From: Bacillota bacterium
GTDB taxonomy: Bacteria; Bacillota; Clostridia; Peptostreptococcales; Anaerovoracaceae
Reading direction: 5' to 3'
DNA: 64,000 bases
Assembly (NCBI GenBank): GCA_017436705.1
Contig: JAFSCP010000046.1
Span: 1 to 64,000 of the forward strand
Shown here in pieces: positions 28,843 to 38,213 of this stretch. Positions within the stretch are counted from its first letter, which is position 1. Each line of letters starts with the position of its first letter. A program made the translations under genes and the position numbers. The notes beneath the pieces were generated by a model, which was not told the origin of the DNA, made no database searches, and saw only the letters and a list, made by a program, of their open reading frames with translations.

Positions 28843-30171
28843 ATGGAACAGATGACAATTTTTGATACAAATATGAATAATCAGCCTCTTGCCGCAAGGC
28901 TCCGCCCACGTGACCTGGAGGATTTCGTAGGACAGACCCATCTTCTTGGTGAGGGCAAAATCCTGCGCCGCCTTATTGAAGAGGATAAAATATCTTCAAT
29001 GGTATTCTGGGGTCCGCCTGGCGTGGGTAAGACCACTCTGGCACGGATCATTGCGGGCCGCACCAAATCTGCATTTATTGATTTTTCTGCGGTGACAAGT
29101 GGTATCCGTGAAATCCGCGAAGTAATGAAAAAAGCTGAAAACAACCGTCTTTACGGCGAGCGGACCATTGTTTTAGTAGACGAAATACACCGGTTCAACA
29201 AAGCACAGCAGGATGCTTTCCTGCCTTTTGTGGAAAAGGGAAGTATCATACTCATAGGGGCAACCACCGAGAATCCATCTTTTGAGATAAACGGGGCGCT
29301 GCTTTCCAGGTGCAAGGTTTTCGTCCTTCAGGCGCTGAAGACAGAAGAACTTGTGGAACTGCTTTCCCGGGCAATCACCGACGAGCGGGGTTTCGGAAAG
29401 GAAAAAGTGAATATCACAGAGGATATGCTGAAGGCCATCGCTGTTTTTGCCAATGGTGATGCGAGAACCGCCCTTCTGACTCTTGAAATGGTTGTTCTTA
29501 ACGGCAATGTGGCAGACGACGGTACTGTTACAGTGACCGAAGAAACCATGGAGCAGTGCATTTCACGTAAATCGTTATTATACGATAAGACCGGGGAAGA
29601 ACACTACAACCTGATTTCGGCCCTGCATAAATCAATGAGAAATTCTGACCCGGACGCAGCTGTTTACTGGCTGGCGCGGATGCTGGAAGCAGGGGAGGAC
29701 CCGCTGTATATCGCCCGCAGAGTTGTCCGCTTTGCCAGCGAAGATGTGGGAATGGCTGATCCCCATGCACTTACTACGGCCGTGGCGGCGTATCAGGCCT
29801 GCCATTTTATCGGCATGCCGGAGTGCAGCGTTCACCTGACACAGGCAGTGGTCCACATGTCTCTGGCACCTAAGTCCAATTCTCTTTATGTGGCATACGA
29901 AAGTGCAAAGCGCGATGCTTCTAAGAACGTTGCAGAGCCTGTACCGCTTCATATACGCAACGCTCCTACTAAGCTGATGAAGGAGCTGGATTACGGCAAA
30001 GGCTACCAGTATGCCCATGACAGTGAAGAAAAGCTGACTGCCATGACCTGCCTGCCCGACTCCATGAAGGGGACAGAATACTATTATCCTACAGAACAGG
30101 GCCTGGAAGCCCGTTACAAAAAACATCTTGAAGAAATCAAGGCGTGGAAAAAGCGTCATGAAAATAAATAA
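28843..30171 (+). CDS. rarA: replication-associated recombination protein A (RarA/MgsA)
   Basis: 442-residue AAA+ ATPase that acts at stalled replication forks. Walker [12 protein letters not shown] (about residue 56), Walker [21 protein letters not shown] (about 106), sensor 1 GATTENPS and the C-terminal MgsA tetramerisation region ([21 protein letters not shown]) are complete. The ATG follows GGAGG. The threonine aldolase gene begins 18 bases after its stop and is probably co-transcribed. Confidence 0.94.
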   Translation: MEQMTIFDTNMNNQPLAARLRPRDLEDFVGQTHLLGEGKILRRLIEEDKISSMVFWGPPGVGKTTLARIIAGRTKSAFIDFSAVTSGIREIREVMKKAENNRLYGERTIVLVDEIHRFNKAQQDAFLPFVEKGSIILIGATTENPSFEINGALLSRCKVFVLQALKTEELVELLSRAITDERGFGKEKVNITEDMLKAIAVFANGDARTALLTLEMVVLNGNVADDGTVTVTEETMEQCISRKSLLYDKTGEEHYNLISALHKSMRNSDPDAAVYWLARMLEAGEDPLYIARRVVRFASEDVGMADPHALTTAVAAYQACHFIGMPECSVHLTQAVVHMSLAPKSNSLYVAYESAKRDASKNVAEPVPLHIRNAPTKLMKELDYGKGYQYAHDSEEKLTAMTCLPDSMKGTEYYYPTEQGLEARYKKHLEEIKAWKKRHENK

Positions 30172-30189
30172 ATCAGGGAGGAAAGAATT

Positions 30190-31215
30190 ATGTTATCATT
30201 TGCATGCGACTATAACGAAGGAGCTCATCCGAAGATTCTTGAAAAGCTGATGAAGACCAACTTTGAGCAGCTGGCAGGATACGGCGATGACCATTACTGC
30301 ACCAGTGCCAAAGCTAAGATAAAAGAAGCCTGCGGCTGTCCTGAAGCTGATGTTCACTTCCTTGTGGGCGGAACCCAGACCAATCAGATTGTAATTGCAA
30401 CCATGCTGGCGCCTTACGAAGGTGTGGTTGCAGCAAAAACAGGACATGTGGCAACTCACGAAGCAGGTGCCATCGAGCATTCCGGCCACAAAGTTCTTGA
30501 AATCCCGGAATACGACGGCAAAATCAAAGCCTGCGACCTGCGCTCATATGTGGAAACTTTCTACGGTGACGGAAACCATGAGCACATGGTTTTCCCTGGA
30601 ATGGTATATATTTCACATCCCACAGAATACGGCACACTTTACAGCAGACAGGAACTTGAAGATATTGCGGAAGTTTGTCATGAATTTAAGATGTCTCTTT
30701 ACCTTGACGGGGCCCGTCTGGGATATGGTCTTGCCAGCCGCCAGACCGATGTGAGCCTGCAGGATATCGCCCGCATCTGTGATGTGTTTTACATAGGAGG
30801 AACCAAGGTAGGAGCTTTCTGCGGCGAAGCAGTTGTGTTTACAAAGAACAATACACCTAATCATTTCCTGACCCAGATCAAGCAGCACGGAGCACTTCTT
30901 GCCAAAGGCCGCCTTCTGGGCATCCAGTTCGATACACTTTTTACTGACGACCTTTATCTCAAGCTGGGCAGAAACGCCATCGAAAAGGCAGAAACACTCA
31001 AGTCCCTCATCAAGGAAAAAGGCTACAGATTCCACCTGGAATCTCCGACAAACCAGCAGTTCATAATCATTGAAAACGGCCGTATGGAAGAACTGGCCGA
31101 AGATGTTATGTTCAGTTTCTGGGAAAAATATGACGACAACCATACCATAATCAGACTTGCCACAAGCTGGGCCACAACCGACGAGGATCTGGATAAGCTG
31201 GCAGAGGTTCTGTAG
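30190..31215 (+). CDS. low-specificity threonine aldolase family PLP enzyme
   Basis: 341 residues of the beta-eliminating lyase/threonine aldolase family, which splits threonine to glycine and acetaldehyde. The PLP Lys is in YIGGTKVGAFCGE (about residue 205), the Asp in LYLDGARLGYGL (about 175), and GGTQTNQIV (about 60) binds the cofactor phosphate. It is full-length. Its product glycine is the substrate of the glycine reductase encoded about 14 kb downstream; this metabolic link is inference. Confidence 0.88.
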   Translation: MLSFACDYNEGAHPKILEKLMKTNFEQLAGYGDDHYCTSAKAKIKEACGCPEADVHFLVGGTQTNQIVIATMLAPYEGVVAAKTGHVATHEAGAIEHSGHKVLEIPEYDGKIKACDLRSYVETFYGDGNHEHMVFPGMVYISHPTEYGTLYSRQELEDIAEVCHEFKMSLYLDGARLGYGLASRQTDVSLQDIARICDVFYIGGTKVGAFCGEAVVFTKNNTPNHFLTQIKQHGALLAKGRLLGIQFDTLFTDDLYLKLGRNAIEKAETLKSLIKEKGYRFHLESPTNQQFIIIENGRMEELAEDVMFSFWEKYDDNHTIIRLATSWATTDEDLDKLAEVL

Positions 31216-31223
31216 TTTTTTCG

Positions 31224-31251
31224 ACCCGTTGCTTTTTTTGGCACGGGTTTT
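31224..31251 (+). terminator. possible terminator after the threonine aldolase gene
   Basis: ACCCGT(T)GC can pair with GCACGGGT followed by TTT. The pairing needs a one-base bulge and the T-run is short. It overlaps the sigma-54-like element. Confidence 0.45.
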
Positions 31252-31254
31252 GCT
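31238..31254 (+). promoter_or_regulatory. sigma-54 (-24/-12) promoter of the glycerate kinase operon
   Basis: TTGGCACGGGTTTTGCT: GG and GC with exact spacing, followed by TATATAT as in the other sigma-54 promoters of this region. No palindromic enhancer site is seen in the preceding 150 bases. Confidence 0.6.
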
Positions 31255-31293
31255 ATATATTTTTATACCGACTACTTTATTCAGGAGGTATTT

Positions 31294-32547
31294 ATGACTA
31301 CTCTTTATGAAGATGCACATAAAATAATCCAATCTGCCATCGGGGCAGCTCTTCCGGATACAGCTGTAAAAAAAGCGCTGTCAGATATAGTTCCGCTGCT
31401 CAATCCTGAGGGAAAACTGGTTCTCATTGCGGCAGGCAAGGCTGCCTGGCAGATGGCAAAGGCTGCGGCTGACCAGCTGGGAGAGCGTATAGACTGCGGC
31501 GCAGTAGTGACAAAATACGGTCATGTAAAGGGAGAAATCCCCGGAATTGAGTGTTTCGAGGCGGGGCATCCTGTGCCTGATGAGAATTCTTTCCGTGGAA
31601 CGGCGGCTGCACTTGAGTTGGTGAAGGGACTGACTGAAAAGGATGCAGTGATTTTTCTGGTGTCAGGAGGCGGCTCAGCCCTTTTTGAGAAACCCCTTGT
31701 TCCGGAAGAGGAGCTTGAATCAATAACCAATCAGCTTCTTGCATGCGGTGCAGAGATTACTGAAATCAACACTATCCGAAAGCGCATATCAGCAGTTAAA
31801 GGCGGCAGATTTGCGCAGCTCTGCAGTCCGGCTCATGTGTACTCTATAATACTTTCTGATATAATCGGAGACCCGCTGGACATGATTGCGTCGGGCCCTG
31901 CATATCCGGACAGTTCCACATGTGAGCAGGCGGCGGCAATCATTGGAAAATACGAACTGACAATTCAGCCGGAAACTGCGGCGCTTCTCAGTATTGAAAC
32001 ACCCAAACATCTTACCAACGTTACTACTATGGTCACAGGCAGCGTGAAACAGCTCTGCAAGGCAGCGGCCGAAACAGCTGTGGCGCTGGGTTATGAACCA
32101 CATATACTCACAGCAGAACTTGCATGCCAGGCCCGCGAAGCAGGAAATTTCCTGGGTACAATAGGTAAATTCCATGCAGAGGACGGCAGGAAGCAGGCAT
32201 GGATTGCAGGCGGTGAAACGGTTGTAAAACTCACAGGTAATGGCAAAGGCGGCCGCAACCAGGAACTGGCTCTGGCAGCGGCAGTGCCGATAGCAGGCCT
32301 TGACAATGTGGCAGTTTTTTCAGTAGGCTCTGACGGAACTGATGGTCCGACCGATGCAGCAGGAGGTTATGCTGACGGAAAAACAGCGGCTGCAATCCTT
32401 GAAAATACCGGGCGCACCATCGATGAAATACTTGCGGACAACGATGCATATAACGGCCTGAAAGCTTCAGGCGGGCTCATAATCACAGGACCGACCGGAA
32501 CCAATGTAAATGATGTTGCGGTAGTCCTTATAGACAAAGCACTGTAG
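31294..32547 (+). CDS. glycerate 2-kinase (MOFRL/GckA type)
   Basis: 417-residue type II glycerate kinase that phosphorylates glycerate to 2-phosphoglycerate. An N-terminal DUF4147 domain (1-about 240; LVSGGGSALFEKP and NTIRKRISAVKGGRFA) is followed by a C-terminal MOFRL domain (GKGGRNQELALAAA, SVGSDGTDGPTDAAG). The family also includes hydroxypyruvate-related kinases, and substrate could be another hydroxy acid. It opens a three-gene unit with LarA and the N-acyl-D-amino-acid deacylase (12- and 2-base gaps). Confidence 0.88.
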   Translation: MTTLYEDAHKIIQSAIGAALPDTAVKKALSDIVPLLNPEGKLVLIAAGKAAWQMAKAAADQLGERIDCGAVVTKYGHVKGEIPGIECFEAGHPVPDENSFRGTAAALELVKGLTEKDAVIFLVSGGGSALFEKPLVPEEELESITNQLLACGAEITEINTIRKRISAVKGGRFAQLCSPAHVYSIILSDIIGDPLDMIASGPAYPDSSTCEQAAAIIGKYELTIQPETAALLSIETPKHLTNVTTMVTGSVKQLCKAAAETAVALGYEPHILTAELACQAREAGNFLGTIGKFHAEDGRKQAWIAGGETVVKLTGNGKGGRNQELALAAAVPIAGLDNVAVFSVGSDGTDGPTDAAGGYADGKTAAAILENTGRTIDEILADNDAYNGLKASGGLIITGPTGTNVNDVAVVLIDKAL

Positions 32548-32559
32548 AAGGAGGAGCCA

Positions 32560-33837
32560 ATGAGAACAGAAATCCCTTATGGAAAAGGTCATCTGACCTT
32601 TGAACATGAAAATATAACCAGAATTGTTGAATCGCGGATATGCGATATGAAGTCAGGCAGTCCCGGCATGCAGAACAAGATGGTGCTGGATGCAATGGCG
32701 GAGCCGACAGACAGTCAGCATCTCAGCAAACTGGCAGAAGGCTGCAGGACAGCAGTTATCATCATCAGCGATCATACGCGTCCCGTTCCCAGCAAGTTCA
32801 TAATTCCACATATGCTGCGTCAGCTGCGGGAAGGAAATCCTGATATCGATATCACTTTGCTGGTGGCGACAGGCTGCCACAGGGGCACGGAAAAAAGCGA
32901 GCTGGTAGCCAAACTTGGCGAGGAAATCGTGGCTTCAGAAAAAATCGCAGTACATGACTGCGATGATGAAGCAAAACTTGTAAGCCTTGGAATTCTGCCA
33001 TCGGGAGCCGAGCTTATTATCAACAGACTTGCCGCAGAATGTGACCTGCTGGTGGCAGAAGGCTTTATTGAACCACATTTCTTTGCAGGTTTTTCAGGTG
33101 GACGTAAGAGTATCCTGCCGGGCATATGCAGCAGGAAAACAGTCCTTGGAAATCACTGCAGTGCTTTCATAGACCATCCTAAGGCACGGATGGGTGTGCT
33201 GGACGGAAACCCTATCCACACCGATATGGAAGCCGCTGTGCGCATGACCGGGCTGAAATACATAGTGAACGTTATAGTAAACGGCCAGAAAGAGGTGGCA
33301 GCGGCTTTTGCGGGCGACCCGGTAACTGCACACAGAAAGGGCTGCGACTTCCTCATGGAATACTGCAGCGTACCTGTTGGCAAAAAAGCTGACATCGTCA
33401 TAACGTCCAACGGCGGGGCGCCTCTGGACCAGAACGCATATCAGGCGGTAAAGGGCATGACTACAGCTGAATCCTTTGCTGCAGACGGCGGTGTAGTAAT
33501 CATATGTGCAGAGTGTGCAGACGGACTGGGCGGCGATGTTTTCTATGAAAAAATGGCCGGATGCGCGGGTCCCGACGAGCTGATGGACGAAATTATGGCT
33601 ACTCCGATGGACGAAACTGTGCCTGATCAGTGGCAGTACCAGATTCTTGTGCGCATTTTACAGCGTTTACATGTTATAATGGTATGTGACGAAAAAATCG
33701 CTCCACAGATCAGAGAGATGAAAATGGACTTTGCGGCCACTCTTGAAGAGGCCGTAAACAAAGCATTGGCAATAAAAGGTGAAAACTGCAGCATCACGGT
33801 AATCCCTGATGGTGTTTCAGTTATAGGAAAGGAGTAA
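32560..33837 (+). CDS. larA: LarA-type nickel-dependent 2-hydroxyacid racemase
   Basis: 425 residues like LarA, which interconverts D- and L-lactate with a nickel-pincer nucleotide cofactor. Recognisable elements are SDHTRPVP (about residue 72), TGCHRG with the catalytic His (about 107), EPHFFAGFSGGRKSILPG containing the His and the Lys that carries the cofactor (about 170-190), and NPIHTDMEAAVRM. No larB, larC or larE genes are in the window, so the cofactor must be made elsewhere. Many LarA homologues act on other 2-hydroxy acids; next to a glycerate kinase, a different hydroxy acid such as glycerate is plausible (inference). Confidence 0.87.
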   Translation: MRTEIPYGKGHLTFEHENITRIVESRICDMKSGSPGMQNKMVLDAMAEPTDSQHLSKLAEGCRTAVIIISDHTRPVPSKFIIPHMLRQLREGNPDIDITLLVATGCHRGTEKSELVAKLGEEIVASEKIAVHDCDDEAKLVSLGILPSGAELIINRLAAECDLLVAEGFIEPHFFAGFSGGRKSILPGICSRKTVLGNHCSAFIDHPKARMGVLDGNPIHTDMEAAVRMTGLKYIVNVIVNGQKEVAAAFAGDPVTAHRKGCDFLMEYCSVPVGKKADIVITSNGGAPLDQNAYQAVKGMTTAESFAADGGVVIICAECADGLGGDVFYEKMAGCAGPDELMDEIMATPMDETVPDQWQYQILVRILQRLHVIMVCDEKIAPQIREMKMDFAATLEEAVNKALAIKGENCSITVIPDGVSVIGKE

Positions 33838-33839
33838 AT

Positions 33840-35201
33840 ATGCTGGACTATTTAATTATCAACGGAAAATATCCTGACTTTGAAACAGGTGAATTTAAAG
33901 AAGCCAATATCGGTATAAGCCAAGGCAAAATTGCATTTTTCGGTGCAGAATTGCAACAGGCGGCAGAGATAATTGATGCTGCCGGCAAGGTTGTTTCACC
34001 GGGATTTATCGATATACATATGCACGAAGAGTGGTTCGGGGAAGAAGGTGAGCAGTACATCGTCTCAAAATATATGCTTGGTCAGGGTGTTACAACCTGC
34101 GTTGGAGGCAACTGCGGACTCATGCACCAGCCAGCAAAGGTTTTCAAGGACACTATCGCCAAGCTGGGCGGAAGTCCTGTAAACTACATGCTCCTTTCAG
34201 GTTACAATTATTACCGCACTCAGCTGGGATACGGTCATTACGAACCGACTAAACCGGAAGACTGCGAAAAGATTTACGAGAGAATCAGAGAAGACGTGGC
34301 AGAGGGGGTATGCGGTATCTCTTTCGGCCTTGAATATGATCCGGGCATCACATACGAGGATATGGTGAACACTGCAAAGGCTGTGGAAGGTGACGACCTT
34401 ATGATTGCAATTCACTACCGTGCAGACAGAAGCAAAGGTCTTGGAAACCTGCAGGAACTCATCGACCTTCAGGAAACTACCAATAAGAAGGTTCAGTTCT
34501 CACACCTGGGAAGCTGCATGGCACTTGGCAAGACCAAGGCAGCTCTGGACATGATGAACGAATATATGGAAAAAAATCCGCGATTCAGCTTTGATACATA
34601 TCCTTACGATGCATTTTCATCAAGAATAGGCTCAGCAGTATTTGATGGCAACTGCCCTGAAAAGTGGGGGAAGAAATACGAAGATATCATGATGACAGGC
34701 GAACCTTATAAGAATGTACGCTGCACCAAAGAAATTTTTGAAGACTGCAGAGAAAACTATCCTGACATGTACGCTGTGGCCTTTGTTATGGACTCTGAAG
34801 GAATCAGTGCAGCAGTTGCAAATCCAAAGGGTATGATTGCCAGCGACGGTATCCTCAAGGACGGCAACGGTCATCCGAGAGCGGCAGGGACTTTCCCAAG
34901 AGTTTTCAGCAAGTTTGTAAGAGAAGATAAGGTTATCAGTCTCATGGACGCCATCCGCAAAGTTACCCTGGAACCTGCAAAACGCCTTATGATTGATGAC
35001 AGGAAAGGTATGGTCAGGGCAGGCTGGGATGCTGATCTGACAATTTTTGACCCTGAAACAATCCAGGACGGACCTGATTTTTCTGACATCACAATCAAGT
35101 CGAAAGGCATTGATTACGTGTTCATCAATGGTCAGATAGCAGCCAGAGACTGTGAAATCGTAAATGAGCGATTGGGCGTTTTCATTCCTTACAATAAATA
35201 G
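33840..35201 (+). CDS. N-acyl-D-amino-acid deacylase family amidohydrolase
   Basis: 453-residue metal-dependent amidohydrolase (D-aminoacylase/dihydroorotase-like). HMHEEWF after FIDI (about residue 58) is the HxH-type metal site with the second His displaced, GNCGL (about 98) and later His (AIHYRAD; FSHLGS) and the MIASDG Asp (about 335) complete the site. It would release a carboxylic acid from an N-acyl D-amino acid. It ends the glycerate kinase-larA unit, two bases after larA, and is followed by a strong terminator. Confidence 0.86.
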   Translation: MLDYLIINGKYPDFETGEFKEANIGISQGKIAFFGAELQQAAEIIDAAGKVVSPGFIDIHMHEEWFGEEGEQYIVSKYMLGQGVTTCVGGNCGLMHQPAKVFKDTIAKLGGSPVNYMLLSGYNYYRTQLGYGHYEPTKPEDCEKIYERIREDVAEGVCGISFGLEYDPGITYEDMVNTAKAVEGDDLMIAIHYRADRSKGLGNLQELIDLQETTNKKVQFSHLGSCMALGKTKAALDMMNEYMEKNPRFSFDTYPYDAFSSRIGSAVFDGNCPEKWGKKYEDIMMTGEPYKNVRCTKEIFEDCRENYPDMYAVAFVMDSEGISAAVANPKGMIASDGILKDGNGHPRAAGTFPRVFSKFVREDKVISLMDAIRKVTLEPAKRLMIDDRKGMVRAGWDADLTIFDPETIQDGPDFSDITIKSKGIDYVFINGQIAARDCEIVNERLGVFIPYNK

Positions 35202-35208
35202 TCATACA

Positions 35209-35222
35209 GTCAGAAAACTGAC
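35209..35222. promoter_or_regulatory. palindromic enhancer (UAS) site 1
   Basis: GTCAGAAAACTGAC, arms GTCAG/CTGAC. It recurs as the same 14-mer in front of both other sigma-54 units; here 83 bp upstream of the -24 box of the enhancer-binding protein gene. Confidence 0.75.
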
Positions 35223-35226
35223 ATCA

Positions 35227-35267
35227 AAATCGTCAACAATATCAGAAAGTTGACGATTTCTTTTTTT
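35227..35267 (+). terminator. terminator of the glycerate kinase-larA-deacylase unit
   Basis: AAATCGTCAAC pairs with GTTGACGATTT (11 bp) and is followed by seven T. A diverged copy of the enhancer site (ATCAGAAAGTTGAC, 11 of 14 matches) lies within it at 35241-35254. Confidence 0.9.
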
Positions 35268-35305
35268 GTGGCCCTGCAAACCTGTATTTTTCAACACTTG
35301 CAGAT

Positions 35306-35322
35306 TTGGCATGACATTTGCT
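35306..35322 (+). promoter_or_regulatory. sigma-54 promoter of the enhancer-binding protein gene
   Basis: TTGGCATGACATTTGCT, -24 GG and -12 GC at the correct spacing. CAACACTTG lies five bases upstream, as in the sister promoters. Confidence 0.85.
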
Positions 35323-35380
35323 TTTTTAATAGTAATATGATATATTTTAAAAAAGATAAAACTGATCCGGGAGGCAAAAC

Positions 35381-36814
35381 ATGTTAAAGTGTCAGGACCT
35401 GATGATGGGCTCCATAGACTACATTGCAATCGTAGACGGAAACTATAACGTGGTTTTCAACGCCCGTTATGAGACCCAGGTAAATGCAATGGCCCAGCTC
35501 ATCAAGCGAAGCGAGTACATCAACAAAAAATATTATGAAATATATCCGGAGCTGGATGTTGAAAAGAGTACCATGATGCGCTGCATCCGTAATGGTGAGA
35601 TTGTTGTGGGCAAGAATCAGTCCGTACGTGACTTCAAGGGGCATGTTCTGCGTACTGACAATGTGACTATACCAATCATCCGCAAGGGTAAAATAATGGG
35701 TGCTGTGGAGCTCGCCCGTGACGTCACCACTGTAAATTCCAACAATGACGGCGGTGAAGTGCGTAACGGTGAGTTCGACCGCATGGTGGAAAAAATCAAG
35801 GCCCGCCAAGGACTTATTACCTTTGATTCAATTATCACCAATAGCACCGATATGAAGAAAACCATTGAATATGCGCGGATTCTTGCAGGTATGCCGAACC
35901 ATACCCTTATTTACGGGGAAACAGGAACCGGCAAGGAGCTTTTTGCTCAGGCAATGATTACTGAAAGCGGTATTCCACGTTCTAAGGTGGTAATAGAAAA
36001 CTGTGCAGCAATCCCTGAAAATCTTTTTGAATCAATACTTTTCGGCACAACCAAAGGCGCATACACCGGTGCTGAGAATAAAAAGGGACTGCTTGAAGAG
36101 GCTGACGGCGGAATTCTTTTTCTGGATGAACTGAACGCAATGCCTTATTCGGTTCAGGGCAAGCTGCTGCGCGTGATGCAGGAGGGGACTTTCCGCAAAC
36201 TGGGCAGCAACATCGAAAAAAAGGTAAATGTAAAGATTATAGCGGCTATGAACGTGGATCCTACTGAAGCAATAGAAAATAATGTGCTGCGAAGAGACCT
36301 TTTTTACCGTTTCAGCAGCAGCATGATTCATATTCCGAAGCTGAGCAGCAGACCTGAAGATCTGGAGCTTTATCTGCAGTATTTCCTCAGAGAGTTCAAT
36401 ACTATCTACAATAAGGAAATTACCGGTTACGACAAGGAACTGGAGACTCTGCTGAAAAATTACACATGGGAAGGAAATGTCCGCGAACTGAAGCATCTGG
36501 TTGAGTCAATGGTTGCCACATCACAGGACAGTGTTCTGGGAATCAAGGATATGCCCAACTATGTTTACCAGAGAGTTAAAAAAGGCGCAGAGACGGAAGA
36601 ACATGAAACTGAAACTATCAGAATGCAGTACAGCGATTTTGATTTCAGTAATATGCAGGGTTTCAGCCTGACCCGGGCCATGGAGGATCACGAAAGAGAA
36701 ATCATTTCTGCAGTGCTCCGTCAGTGCGGCGGCAATAAGGCCAAGGCCAGCAGAATCCTTGATATCCCGCGTCCGACACTTATTTATAAGATGGAAAAGC
36801 TGGGAATTGAATAG
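35381..36814 (+). CDS. sigma-54-dependent transcriptional activator (RocR-like, PAS-AAA-HTH)
   Basis: 477 residues. An N-terminal PAS sensor (about 1-120), a central sigma-54 AAA+ domain (about 150-380; Walker A GETGTGKELFAQ, sigma-contacting loop GAYTGA, Walker B GGILFLDELNAMP, EGNVREL) and a C-terminal Fis-type HTH (about 430-477, GGNKAKASRILDIPRPTL). No phosphoacceptor domain, so it likely senses a small molecule through PAS, as in RocR-type amino-acid regulators. Its own gene has a sigma-54 promoter and the palindrome, so positive autoregulation is likely. It is placed between the deacylase and opine dehydrogenase units it probably controls. Confidence 0.93.
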   Translation: MLKCQDLMMGSIDYIAIVDGNYNVVFNARYETQVNAMAQLIKRSEYINKKYYEIYPELDVEKSTMMRCIRNGEIVVGKNQSVRDFKGHVLRTDNVTIPIIRKGKIMGAVELARDVTTVNSNNDGGEVRNGEFDRMVEKIKARQGLITFDSIITNSTDMKKTIEYARILAGMPNHTLIYGETGTGKELFAQAMITESGIPRSKVVIENCAAIPENLFESILFGTTKGAYTGAENKKGLLEEADGGILFLDELNAMPYSVQGKLLRVMQEGTFRKLGSNIEKKVNVKIIAAMNVDPTEAIENNVLRRDLFYRFSSSMIHIPKLSSRPEDLELYLQYFLREFNTIYNKEITGYDKELETLLKNYTWEGNVRELKHLVESMVATSQDSVLGIKDMPNYVYQRVKKGAETEEHETETIRMQYSDFDFSNMQGFSLTRAMEDHEREIISAVLRQCGGNKAKASRILDIPRPTLIYKMEKLGIE

Positions 36815-36815
36815 C

Positions 36816-36829
36816 GTCAGAAAACTGAC
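36816..36829. promoter_or_regulatory. palindromic enhancer (UAS) site 2
   Basis: GTCAGAAAACTGAC, identical to site 1, directly after the activator's stop codon and 95 bp upstream of the next -24 box. A 12-of-14 copy (GTCAACAAACTGAC) follows at 36847-36860, 31 bp on. Confidence 0.78.
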
Positions 36830-36840
36830 TTTATGATGAA

Positions 36841-36874
36841 GAGGGTGTCAACAAACTGACACTCTCTTTTTGTA
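36841..36874 (+). terminator. terminator of the activator gene
   Basis: GAGGGTGTCA pairs with TGACACTCTC (one G-U), followed by TTTTTGT. The stem contains the second enhancer copy. Confidence 0.8.
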
Positions 36875-36924
36875 TTCTATGTCAGCCAACCATTCAAACC
36901 TGCATTTTCCAACGTTTGCGGCAG

Positions 36925-36941
36925 TTGGCACAGCCTTTGCT
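36925..36941 (+). promoter_or_regulatory. sigma-54 promoter of the M20 deacylase-opine dehydrogenase unit
   Basis: TTGGCACAGCCTTTGCT, a near-consensus -24/-12 pair, with CAACGTTTG six bases upstream. Confidence 0.88.
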
Positions 36942-36996
36942 ATATATAAAGGCAAGATCGATCGTTATTACAGAATTCGTACAAGGAGGAAATGTT

Positions 36997-38196
36997 ATGC
37001 AGGAATTCTTTAAGAAATATTACACAGAGGAGGAAGTCGTAAGCCTGCTTCAGAAGATGGTAGCAATACCGAGCCACAAGGATGTGGAGGACAGAGAAGC
37101 AGCAGTCGGTGATTTTATATATGATTACTGCAGGGAACTTGGTTTCGAGGTTGAAAAAGTTCCTGTAGCAGGCAAACGCTGCAACGTATATGCAAGACTG
37201 AAGGGTACAGGTGAAGGTCCGACACTCCTTTTAAACGGACATATGGATACAGTTCCGCCATATAATATGATTATCGAACCTTATGCAGGCGAAGTAAGAG
37301 ATGGCTGCGTATGGGGCAGAGGTACCAACGACATGAAGGGTGCGCTTGCTTCCATGATGATTGCAATGGCCGCAGTAAAGAGATCAGGCATTAAACTTAA
37401 AGGCGATATTCTTTTCACAGCCGTAGTTGGTGAAGAAGGTGAAAGTGACGGCACAGAATACTTTGTTGTAAAAGGCGGCCAGGCAGACGGCGCAATCGTA
37501 GGTGAACCATCAGACTACGGCTACTCCATCGGTCACAGAGGTCTTGAAACTCTGGAAATCAAGGTGGAAGGTACCACAATGCACGGCGGTCAGGCCCTCA
37601 AAGGCATCAACGCTATCAAGATGGCAGCCCGCCTCATCAACCGCATTGAAGAAGAACTTTTCCCTGAGATTATCAAACGCGACAACGAATACATGGGACC
37701 GGCCCTTATGAACTACGGAAAGATTTTCGGCGGCGATCAGGTTTGTACCGTTGCGGGCGAATGTACCATCCAGCTTGACAGAAGATATATTCCTGGAGAG
37801 ACAGTTGAATCTGTAATCGGTGAATATCAGGCAATTATCGATAAGCTTCACGAAGAAGATCCTAAGTTCAACGCAACAATCACAAGAATGCCTAACAGCC
37901 AGATGAAGTATCTGGCTCATGCTCCGCTGATGACGGAACCGGACGAAGCAATCGTAAAGAATATCGAACTAGTTCTTGAAGAATATCTGGGTGAAAAACC
38001 TGACCTCTGCACTACAAGAGGGTGGACAGATGCAGGCATGCTTTCCACATTCGGCCATATTCCTACAGTAATCTTCGGACCTGGTGCCCTGAAGAATTCA
38101 CACACTAAGGACGAACATATTCCAGTTGAACATTTATATAATTTCGTTGCATTCTACGCAACAATCGCGGCAAGATTCTGCGGTACAGAAGAATAG
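36997..38196 (+). CDS. M20-family metallo-deacylase (ArgE/DapE-like)
   Basis: 399-residue zinc aminoacylase/peptidase. Metal and catalytic sites: NGHMDT (about residue 76), GRGTNDMKG (about 105), VVGEEGESDG (about 142) and the C-terminal H in KNSHTKDEHI. An internal dimerisation domain lies at about 180-290. It probably removes an N-acyl group or splits a dipeptide-like substrate, close to the ArgE/DapE and YgeY types. The ATG follows AGGAGG. It is co-transcribed with the first opine dehydrogenase, 17 bases on. Confidence 0.88.
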   Translation: MQEFFKKYYTEEEVVSLLQKMVAIPSHKDVEDREAAVGDFIYDYCRELGFEVEKVPVAGKRCNVYARLKGTGEGPTLLLNGHMDTVPPYNMIIEPYAGEVRDGCVWGRGTNDMKGALASMMIAMAAVKRSGIKLKGDILFTAVVGEEGESDGTEYFVVKGGQADGAIVGEPSDYGYSIGHRGLETLEIKVEGTTMHGGQALKGINAIKMAARLINRIEEELFPEIIKRDNEYMGPALMNYGKIFGGDQVCTVAGECTIQLDRRYIPGETVESVIGEYQAIIDKLHEEDPKFNATITRMPNSQMKYLAHAPLMTEPDEAIVKNIELVLEEYLGEKPDLCTTRGWTDAGMLSTFGHIPTVIFGPGALKNSHTKDEHIPVEHLYNFVAFYATIAARFCGTEE

Positions 38197-38213
38197 AGGG
38201 GGTAAATTTAATT

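Noticed and set aside
31238..31254. Treating this promoter as a full member of the palindrome regulon.
   Set aside because: Neither the 14-bp palindrome nor the CAACRYTTG element is found upstream, so only the -24/-12 box is claimed.
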